A DNA stretch of 5,011 bases. Source: an uncultured Sphingomonadaceae bacterium. GTDB taxonomy: Bacteria > Pseudomonadota > Alphaproteobacteria > Sphingomonadales > Sphingomonadaceae. Each line of letters begins with the position of its first letter. The first letter of the stretch is position 1. The DNA is taken from contig CAKZSF010000300.1 in NCBI GenBank assembly GCA_937920575.1, positions 1 to 5,011 on the forward strand, in the 5' to 3' direction. The notes under the pieces are model-generated. The model did not search any database and was not told the DNA's origin. It saw only the letters and a list, made by a program, of their open reading frames with translations. The position numbers and the translations under genes are program-made. Shown piece after piece: positions 1-4,423 of the stretch.

Positions 1-138
1 CCGTATCACTCACTGCCAGAAGCGCACCGGCGGCTGGCCGAGCATCTGGGTGTGGACTCCACATTCCACGGAGCGAACCACAAGGGCATGTGGCCGCTGG
101 TTGGGCGGATTGCACGCAGCACGATGATGTCACGCTAG
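1..138 (+). CDS. C-terminal fragment of a probable fatty acid desaturase (5' end outside window)
   Basis: Frame 1 is open from the left edge to a TAG at 136-138 and encodes 45 residues starting PYHSLPEAHRRLAEHLG. The pattern PYHxLPxxHRRL resembles the stretch just after the third histidine box (HxxHH) of membrane fatty acid desaturases, where a proline-tyrosine/histidine-x-leucine-proline segment precedes a conserved histidine. Those enzymes introduce double bonds into acyl chains at the inner membrane using a di-iron centre. The histidine boxes and membrane helices would lie to the left and cannot be seen, so the assignment rests on this short tail alone. A carotenoid or other lipid hydroxylase of the same superfamily is possible. 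It is the only plus-strand gene, and it converges with the lipoprotein gene at 282-554. That the tail is coding is likely; the family is moderately sure. Confidence 0.55.
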   Translation, partial: PYHSLPEAHRRLAEHLGVDSTFHGANHKGMWPLVGRIARSTMMSR

Positions 139-155
139 GGGTGTCACGCTAGGGG
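128..155. repeat. Perfect 14-bp tandem duplication across the desaturase stop codon
   Basis: The unit tgtcacgctagggg occurs at 128-141 and again, without a gap, at 142-155. The first copy contains the last codons and the TAG stop of the plus-strand gene; the second lies just after the stop. Loss or gain of the second unit would not change the encoded C-terminus. It looks like a slippage or short-duplication scar. Confidence 0.85.
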
Positions 156-200
156 GTCGCTTAAGGGGCTGGCGCTAGACGCTCTTCGCTTCCATCCGCA

Positions 201-237
201 CAAAAGAAACGGCCCCCGCAGTGATGCGAGAGCCGTT
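201..237 (-). terminator. Rho-independent terminator of the lipoprotein gene
   Basis: Read on the minus strand, 237-208 folds into a 13-bp stem, from AACGGC at the base to GCCGTT, with two G-U pairs and a TCAC tetraloop. A T-rich tail (TCTTTTG) follows at 207-201. It starts about 45 bases after the stop of the lipoprotein gene. On the plus strand the two G-U pairs become A-C mismatches and the downstream tail is poorer in T, so it should work mainly for minus-strand transcription. Confidence 0.85.
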
Positions 238-281
238 CCCGGTTTTGCTTGGTTGAGTGGGCTGGTGGGCCCGAAGCGCGA

Positions 282-554
282 TTATTCAGTCGCGGCTTCT
301 TCTTCGCCTTCAGTTTCACCTTCAGCGCCGGTTTCACCTTCGCCTTCGGTTGCGCCTTCAGCGGTTGCGTCTGTGCCGGCTTCTGCATCGGTGCCTTCTG
401 CGCCGTCAGCCACTGCCGTTGCATCGCCATCGCCTGCTTCTGCAGTTGCCACTGGCTCTTCGCCGCCTGCTGCCTGCTCTTCAGTATCGGTGTTGCAAGC
501 AACCAGTGCCAGCATCGAAGTCGCGCCCAGGGCGGTCAGTGCAAATTTCTTCAT
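282..554 (-). CDS. Small, extremely acidic predicted lipoprotein, function unknown
   Basis: Ninety codons. The N-terminus MKKFALTALGATSMLALVAC is a type II signal peptide: two lysines, a hydrophobic core and a lipobox LVAC with Cys20 as the lipidated residue. The mature 71 residues use only ten amino-acid kinds (C, N, T, D, E, Q, A, G, P, V), contain 24 Asp/Glu and no Lys, Arg, aromatic, Leu, Ile or Ser, and end in Glu-Gly-Thr-rich low complexity, so they are probably disordered. I chose the ATG at 554 because AGGAG (564-568) lies 9 bases upstream; an in-frame ATG at 563 directly abuts that site. It has its own terminator and a candidate promoter, which supports a real single-gene unit. I do not recognise a family. 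Residue +2 after Cys is Asn rather than Asp, which by the E. coli rule favours outer-membrane sorting, though that rule may not hold here. That it is a gene and a lipoprotein is fairly sure; its role is not known. Confidence 0.8.
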   Translation of the reverse strand: MKKFALTALGATSMLALVACNTDTEEQAAGGEEPVATAEAGDGDATAVADGAEGTDAEAGTDATAEGATEGEGETGAEGETEGEEEAATE

Positions 555-563
555 AATGATCAT

Positions 564-568
564 CTCCT
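564..568 (-). promoter_or_regulatory. Ribosome binding site deciding the lipoprotein start
   Basis: The minus strand carries AGGAG here, followed by 9 bases and then ATG at 554. The alternative in-frame ATG at 563 starts immediately after the AGGAG, which is too close for initiation, so the start at 554 is preferred. Confidence 0.75.
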
Positions 569-589
569 AATGTGCCGCCGGTTTGTGGT

Positions 590-620
590 TAGGCCTTTGG
601 GGGGCCTTTCCTGCGGCCTA
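590..620 (-). other. GC-rich inverted repeats in the presumed 5' leader of the lipoprotein gene
   Basis: TAGGCC at 590-595 pairs with GGCCTA at 615-620 across 19 bases. The same left arm (AGGCC, 591-595) can instead pair with GGCCT at 603-607 across 7 bases, giving two mutually exclusive hairpins. GGCCTTT also occurs as a direct repeat at 592-598 and 603-609. The element lies between the candidate promoter (624-651) and the ribosome binding site (564-568), so it would be in the mRNA leader. Whether it regulates anything is not shown. Confidence 0.4.
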
Positions 621-623
621 TTT

Positions 624-651
624 AAAATATGGCATAAATGTGGCAAATCAA
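624..651 (-). promoter_or_regulatory. Candidate sigma-70-type promoter of the lipoprotein gene
   Basis: On the minus strand, TTGATT (651-646) and TATTTT (629-624) are separated by 16 bases inside the most AT-rich part of the window, about 70 bases upstream of the start codon. Each box matches the consensus at four of six positions. Alphaproteobacterial promoters are degenerate, so this is a plausible guess. Confidence 0.4.
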
Positions 652-668
652 GCCCAAATGTTGCCACA
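639..668. promoter_or_regulatory. Operator-like inverted repeat TGTGGCAA-N14-TTGCCACA
   Basis: TGTGGCAA at 639-646 is perfectly mirrored by TTGCCACA at 661-668 with a 14-base spacer, so the two half-sites are centred 22 bases apart, about two helical turns. The element overlaps the candidate -35 box of the lipoprotein promoter. It lies in a non-coding, AT-rich stretch, and its placement would suit a dimeric repressor or activator. No specific regulator can be named from the sequence. Confidence 0.45.
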
Positions 669-720
669 AAGTGTAAAGTGAAACTAAGCCATTGTTTAAA
701 TGAGATTGTTTATGAGAAGG

Positions 721-757
721 CAATTGCCCCAATTGGGGCGGATTGCGCCAATTGGGC
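721..757. repeat. Cluster of CAATTG palindromes after the GNAT gene
   Basis: CAATTG occurs three times (721-726, 730-735, 749-754). The middle copy sits in a perfect 14-bp palindrome GCCCCAATTGGGGC (726-739), and the right copy in CCAATTGG (748-755), which touches the TAG stop of the GNAT gene (757-759). On the minus strand the right and middle copies can also pair with each other around a short loop with a small bulge. No T-tract follows, so it is not a standard intrinsic terminator; it may protect an mRNA 3' end, act as a weak terminator, or bind a protein upstream of the lipoprotein promoter. Confidence 0.55.
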
Positions 758-1272
758 TAAGCCAGAAAGTGAATCATGGCACAGCGCCGCTCGCGGGGCA
801 GGCCGCTTTCCGCCTCGCTCTCAAGCTCTGAGGCAAGCCTTGGATGCGCTTCGAAATCGCTGACTTCGGCAAAGCCCATCCGCTGATAGAACGGCCCGTT
901 CCACGCATTGTCGCGGAAGGTTGTCAGCGTGATTGCACGAAAACCGCTGTTGCGCGCATCAATCTGGCAGGCTCGGATCAAACCGGCTCCAATGCCGCGT
1001 TGTTGGAAGTCTGGGTGGACGGACAGTTCCCAAATATGCAGTTCGCGCCTCAGGGGTTCCGCTGTCAGAAAGCCCACGATCCGCTCACCGATCAGCGCTG
1101 TCAGGCAATGGCCCTTGCGAATGAACCCGCGGTGTTCATCCACGTCCAGCACATCATCAATATCAATGTCGACGAGATCGGGATCACCGTGAAAAAGCTG
1201 CCCAGCGGCTCGCTCTACATCTGGCAAAAAATCAGCATCATCTGGCCGTGCGAGCCGCAAAGACCAGTCCAT
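757..1272 (-). CDS. GNAT-family N-acetyltransferase
   Basis: A 171-residue protein spanning one complete GNAT fold, which transfers an acetyl (or acyl) group from acyl-CoA to an amine. Beta4 and motif A read ELSVHPDFQQRGIGAGLIRA (about residues 82-101); the QQRGIG loop at 90-95 binds the CoA pyrophosphate. Motif B follows as FYQRMGF (128-134), and Tyr129 is at the usual general-acid position. GFLTAEP (67-73) is beta3. I start at the ATG at 1272 because the domain begins right there (MDWSLRLARPDDADFL) and a weak GAAGAG lies 8 bases upstream, overlapping the lptG stop; the frame is open to an ATG at 1341, but that segment lies inside lptG and has no domain character. The gene starts 5 bases after lptG and is probably co-transcribed with lptF-lptG. 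The substrate cannot be read from the sequence; it may be a protein N-terminus, a small amine or an envelope component. Confidence 0.88.
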   Translation of the reverse strand: MDWSLRLARPDDADFLPDVERAAGQLFHGDPDLVDIDIDDVLDVDEHRGFIRKGHCLTALIGERIVGFLTAEPLRRELHIWELSVHPDFQQRGIGAGLIRACQIDARNSGFRAITLTTFRDNAWNGPFYQRMGFAEVSDFEAHPRLASELESEAESGLPRERRCAMIHFLA

Positions 1273-1277
1273 TTGGC

Positions 1278-2381
1278 TCACTCTTCTGTCCGAACGAGTA
1301 CCGCCTCGCCAATAAGCGCAAACAGCACAAACGGTGCCCATGCGGCCAACAGCGGCGGATAGCCTCCGAAATTACCCATCGCCAGCGCAGCATTATCGAC
1401 CACGAAATAGGCAAAGCCCAGCGCCATTCCGATGATCGCGCGCAGGAACAGCTGGCCGGATCGCGCGAGGCCAAAAGCGGCGATTCCGCCCAACAGCGGC
1501 ATCAGAAGCGCCGACAATGGCCCAGAGAATTTGTGCCACCACGCGGCCTCAAATTCGGCACTGCGCCGGCCTGCCGCTTCCAGCGCATCAATATCCTTGC
1601 GAAGTTCAGTCACCGGTGTGGAATCAGGGTCAATCTTGCGCAGCAAAACCTGATCGGGGCGAAGCTGCTCAGCCACCACCACGGCATTGGCCGGCGCATC
1701 CTTGAGCTCTGCAGAGGCAACTTCATACCTGACGGGATTGTCCAACCGCCAGCCCGGATTGGCGTATGTCGCACGATCCGCGCGCCATTGTTCGACAATC
1801 GCGCTCTTGGCACCGCGCCGGTAGTAAGTGACACCGGTCATAGTCAGATCATCGCCCCGGCCACTGACTTGGCGCGCCATCAGAATGTCATCGTCGGATG
1901 TGTAATAGACATTGCTCTGCGCCGCCGGTGCGTCTGGCAGGGGGCCGTAATCAACATCGTCCCACGCCTCCAGCGTTGCGGTGGCGCGCGTCACAATCCG
2001 CTCGTTAAACACAAAGCTGATGCCCGAAATCACCAACGCGGTCAGCATCAAGGGGGCGAGCACCTGGTGCGCCGATAGTCCCGCTGCCTTCATCGCGATC
2101 ACCTCGCTGTTCGCGTTCAATGTCGCGAGCGTGATGATGGTTGCCAGCAGCACGGAGTAGGGCAAGAAACGGGCGATCAATTGCGGCACGCGCAACGTGA
2201 CATATTGCCACAGCTCTGCCTGCCCATTGCCCTCGAAAGCGAGGATATCGCCTGTACGGGACAACAGATCGAGCGCTTGGAGCACCACCACCAGCATGAC
2301 CAGCACCGCGAGAATGCGGACCACGAACAGCTTCGCCAAATACATTGTCAGCGTGCGTGACGGGAAGAAATCAAGCCGCAT
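1278..2381 (-). CDS. lptG: LPS export ABC transporter permease LptG
   Basis: A 367-residue YjgP/YjgQ-family inner-membrane protein, close to the usual length. LptG pairs with LptF and the ATPase LptB2 to extract lipopolysaccharide from the inner membrane and push it onto the LptC-LptA bridge. The expected layout is visible: TM1 about 15-38, TM2 about 65-88, a cytoplasmic coupling-helix segment NSEVIAMKAAGLS (91-103) with Glu93 at the conserved LptB-contacting position, TM3 about 106-127, a periplasmic beta-jellyroll domain about 130-280, then TM4-TM6 (about 285-305, 311-333, 341-362). The start ATG at 2381 has GGAG 10 bases upstream inside the end of lptF and overlaps lptF by 11 bases; an in-frame Met at residue 13 is less likely because MRLDFFPSRTL looks like the family's N-terminus. 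The overlap suggests translational coupling, which would help make LptF and LptG in equal amounts. Confidence 0.93.
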   Translation of the reverse strand: MRLDFFPSRTLTMYLAKLFVVRILAVLVMLVVVLQALDLLSRTGDILAFEGNGQAELWQYVTLRVPQLIARFLPYSVLLATIITLATLNANSEVIAMKAAGLSAHQVLAPLMLTALVISGISFVFNERIVTRATATLEAWDDVDYGPLPDAPAAQSNVYYTSDDDILMARQVSGRGDDLTMTGVTYYRRGAKSAIVEQWRADRATYANPGWRLDNPVRYEVASAELKDAPANAVVVAEQLRPDQVLLRKIDPDSTPVTELRKDIDALEAAGRRSAEFEAAWWHKFSGPLSALLMPLLGGIAAFGLARSGQLFLRAIIGMALGFAYFVVDNAALAMGNFGGYPPLLAAWAPFVLFALIGEAVLVRTEE

Positions 2382-3606
2382 GGGCGGTCAGCTCCATCGA
2401 CTTGGGCTCTCGCCGCAACTTCTTGACCAGCTTTTGGAAGCCCTTCACCAGCTTGGCGAAGATATTCTCCATCCAGCCAATAGGCTGTCCGCCCGGCACA
2501 TACGCCACTTGATAATACATCCACAAGATCAGCGCGGCGAAGACCGCAAACGGCCCCCATAGCGCCAAAAAGGGATCTATGCGTCCCAGCGCGGCGATCG
2601 ATTCCCCGTACTGGTTGATCTTGTGATAGGACACCACCATCACGATGGAGACGAACACGCCCAACGCGGAGGTTGATCGTTTGGGTGGGATCGCCAATGC
2701 CACCGCCAGCAACGGCAAGAGCAGCATCATCACCACTTCGACCATGCGGTAATTGAAGGCGGCTTGCCCTTGCGCCCGTTGCGCATCGGAAGCGCTCTCG
2801 CTCCATCCGATATCGAGCAATTCGGGCAAAATGAACTCGCGTTCCTCATCATCCAGCCCACGTTCTCGGAACCGTTCGATAGCGGGCAAATCAATCGGCA
2901 AATCGTGTCGCGTGAAGCTGAGTACGCGCGGTGCTATCTCGGGCATATCCTGCACGATTGTGCCGTTCTCGAGCCGCAGGATGATGGTATCGCGATTCTC
3001 TTTGTTGGCGAGGAAGCGCCCTTCTTCGGCGGAAATCGACAAGACCTGACCCTTGTTGTTCGCCACCCGCGCGAAAATGCCGATCAGTTGGCGCCCATCG
3101 TCCTGGCTCTCCTCGATCCGCAGCGCCATCTTGTCTTTCAGCGTGGTGAACTCGCCCACTTTGATGGAGGCACCCAACGCACCGGAACGCAGCTGATATT
3201 CCATTTCCTCGTAATAATAGCGCGAGAGGGGCTGGAGGAAGCCGACGATGGCGAAGTTGAGCGCCGCCAATGCAAAGGCCAGCATATACGGTACCCGCAG
3301 CAACCGGCCATAGCCGACACCCACGGCGCGGAACACATCGAGCTCACTGCTGATCGCCAGTTTGCGGAAAGCCAGCAATATGCCCAGCATCAGACCCAGC
3401 GGGATCGCCAACCCGGCATATTCGGGCAACAGATTGACCAGCATTTTAAAAACAATGTCGATCGGGCCGCCTTCAGCCGCGACAAAATCGAACAGCCGCA
3501 GCATTTTTTCAAGCAGGAGGAGCGAGGCCGCCAAAAAGAACACGCCGACCATCGGAACGACAGTCAGGCGGAACACATATTTGTCAGTGGCGGTCAGGAA
3601 TTTCAC
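2371..3606 (-). CDS. lptF: LPS export ABC transporter permease LptF
   Basis: A 411-residue YjgP/YjgQ-family permease, partner of LptG in the LptB2FG transporter. TM1 lies at about 12-33, TM2 at about 60-80, the coupling segment SSELDVFRAVGV (86-97) with Glu88 at the conserved position, TM3 at about 102-125, a periplasmic jellyroll domain at about 135-285, then TM4-TM6 (about 288-307, 312-328, 343-367). The protein is longer than E. coli LptF (about 366 residues) mainly because of a basic C-terminal tail, residues 371-411, with a KLVKGFQKLVKKLRRE amphipathic-looking stretch that should be cytoplasmic. The start is GTG at 3606: an in-frame TGA lies eight codons upstream, and MKFLTATDKYVFRL is the family-like N-terminus. 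No good Shine-Dalgarno precedes it, so initiation may be modest. It is the first gene of the lptF-lptG-GNAT group. Confidence 0.93.
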   Translation of the reverse strand: MKFLTATDKYVFRLTVVPMVGVFFLAASLLLLEKMLRLFDFVAAEGGPIDIVFKMLVNLLPEYAGLAIPLGLMLGILLAFRKLAISSELDVFRAVGVGYGRLLRVPYMLAFALAALNFAIVGFLQPLSRYYYEEMEYQLRSGALGASIKVGEFTTLKDKMALRIEESQDDGRQLIGIFARVANNKGQVLSISAEEGRFLANKENRDTIILRLENGTIVQDMPEIAPRVLSFTRHDLPIDLPAIERFRERGLDDEEREFILPELLDIGWSESASDAQRAQGQAAFNYRMVEVVMMLLLPLLAVALAIPPKRSTSALGVFVSIVMVVSYHKINQYGESIAALGRIDPFLALWGPFAVFAALILWMYYQVAYVPGGQPIGWMENIFAKLVKGFQKLVKKLRREPKSMELTAHAA

Positions 3607-3664
3607 AGATGATCTTTGTCGAAAATTTCAGCCTGATGGCGCTCTCAATACTCTCTCGCACCGG

Positions 3665-3693
3665 CCTATAGCGCGGCGATGCGCAAAGGTCAT
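3665..3693 (-). promoter_or_regulatory. Weak candidate promoter for lptF
   Basis: On the minus strand ATGACC (3693-3688) and TATAGG (3670-3665) are 17 bases apart, each with four of six consensus matches, about 60 bases before the GTG start of lptF. This is the only reasonable pair I see in the 138-base gap between clpS and lptF. The rest of that gap shows no convincing terminator, so read-through from clpS is also possible. Confidence 0.28.
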
Positions 3694-3744
3694 GCATTTC
3701 TCTGACAAATGATCGTGGGGCTGTTGCTTGCTGATGCGAGCAGA

Positions 3745-4269
3745 TCAGGCCTTCTCAAGCGTGCATTGCAGCGGGTGCTGGTTTTGCCGCGCGAAGTCCA
3801 TCACTTGATTCACTTTGGTTTCGGCGATCTCATAGGGGAAAATACCACAGACACCCACGCCCTTTTGGTGGACATGCAGCATCACACGGGTCGCCTGTTC
3901 CAGATCCATATTGAAGAATCGTTTGAGGCACATGACGACGAATTCCATCGGGGTGTAATCGTCATTAAGCATCAGAACTTTGAATTGGTTCGGCTTTTTG
4001 GGCTTTGTCCGCGTCTTGGTCGCAAGGCCCACCTGGCCATCATCGTCGCCATCGCCTGCATCGTCGCCCGCATCGCCGCCCTTGCCCGGATCGGATGGCT
4101 CATCATCATCGCCTGCCATCACTAGCTCGAGAGCGAAGAAGGCAGAGAGTTCCAATGGATTGGTGGTGTCGGTCGGCGTGTGGGTCATTTCAGGATTGAA
4201 TATCGCAAGAGTTGCGTCCGGCTTCAAGGTGTAGCCTGCAAAATCGCTAGGCTGGGCAATTGTTGTCAT
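3745..4269 (-). CDS. clpS: ATP-dependent Clp protease adaptor ClpS
   Basis: Drawn here as 174 residues, with the ClpS core in the last 80. ClpS binds N-end-rule degrons and hands them to the ClpA ATPase of ClpAP. The core matches the family throughout: [14 protein letters not shown], then VMLHVHQKG, then AETKV, ending [10 protein letters not shown]. The N-degron pocket residues are present: Asn102-Asp103 and His134 for the alpha-amino group, and Met108, Met130 and Val133 lining the side-chain pocket. Residues 52-79 are an acidic, glycine-rich linker and 85-93 a basic TKTRTKPKK patch. The start is uncertain: the ATG at 4269 has no Shine-Dalgarno, while the in-frame ATG at 4119 (residue 51, MAGDDDEP) would give a 124-residue protein nearer the usual ClpS size, with only a weak GAG upstream. 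clpA is not next door. A strong terminator lies upstream at 4319-4354, so transcription probably starts locally. Confidence 0.92.
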   Translation of the reverse strand: MTTIAQPSDFAGYTLKPDATLAIFNPEMTHTPTDTTNPLELSAFFALELVMAGDDDEPSDPGKGGDAGDDAGDGDDDGQVGLATKTRTKPKKPNQFKVLMLNDDYTPMEFVVMCLKRFFNMDLEQATRVMLHVHQKGVGVCGIFPYEIAETKVNQVMDFARQNQHPLQCTLEKA

Positions 4270-4318
4270 GGCGATGGCGCATTAGCCAAAGGTTAAACGC
4301 GGCCTGTTTCGTTCAACG

Positions 4319-4354
4319 AAAAAGGCCGGCCGAACTGTGTTCGACCGACCTTTT
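4319..4354 (-). terminator. Rho-independent terminator of the phasin gene
   Basis: On the minus strand a 15-bp stem (AAAAGGTCGGTCGAA paired with TTCGGCCGGCCTTTT) including two G-U pairs encloses a CACAG loop and runs into TTTTT. It starts about 70 bases after the phasin stop codon and ends about 50 bases before the annotated clpS start, so it insulates the two genes. The A-rich left flank makes some activity on the plus strand possible, but the G-U pairs become A-C mismatches there. Confidence 0.9.
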
Positions 4355-4423
4355 CCTGTTCGCTGCCACGGCTTGGGAGAGAGGAGAGAGTGCCGCAGCG
4401 ACGATAACTTTTTCAGCTACGAA

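Noticed and set aside
555..563. Lipoprotein start three codons earlier (ATG at 563)
   Set aside because: This ATG directly abuts the AGGAG, leaving no room for initiation, and MIIMKK is a less usual signal-peptide start.
249..863. Long open frames on the plus strand, and one at 161-502 on the minus strand, over the lipoprotein gene
   Set aside because: The low-complexity GC-rich repeats (gccttc, gtttcacc) leave several frames free of stops. Only the frame at 282-554 has a signal peptide, ribosome binding site, promoter and terminator.
1273..1341. Longer start of the GNAT gene at 1341
   Set aside because: The extra 23 residues are encoded inside lptG, have no GNAT character and lack a better ribosome binding site.
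1248..2078. Plus-strand open frame of 276 codons
   Set aside because: It is antisense to lptG, has unnatural composition rich in His, Arg and Gln, and shows no domain.
2764..3612. Plus-strand open frame of 282 codons
   Set aside because: It is a shadow antisense to lptF, whose protein is clearly recognisable in the minus-strand frame.
3720..3750. Possible terminator after clpS
   Set aside because: Only 4-5 bp stems can be formed (for example CTGAT with ATCAG) and no T-tract follows.
3709..4125. Plus-strand open frame of 138 codons
   Set aside because: It is antisense to the ClpS core, which is unmistakable on the other strand.
4270..4318. Promoter for clpS with TTGAAC at 4311-4316
   Set aside because: No acceptable -10 box lies at 15-18 bases, and the clpS start itself is uncertain.
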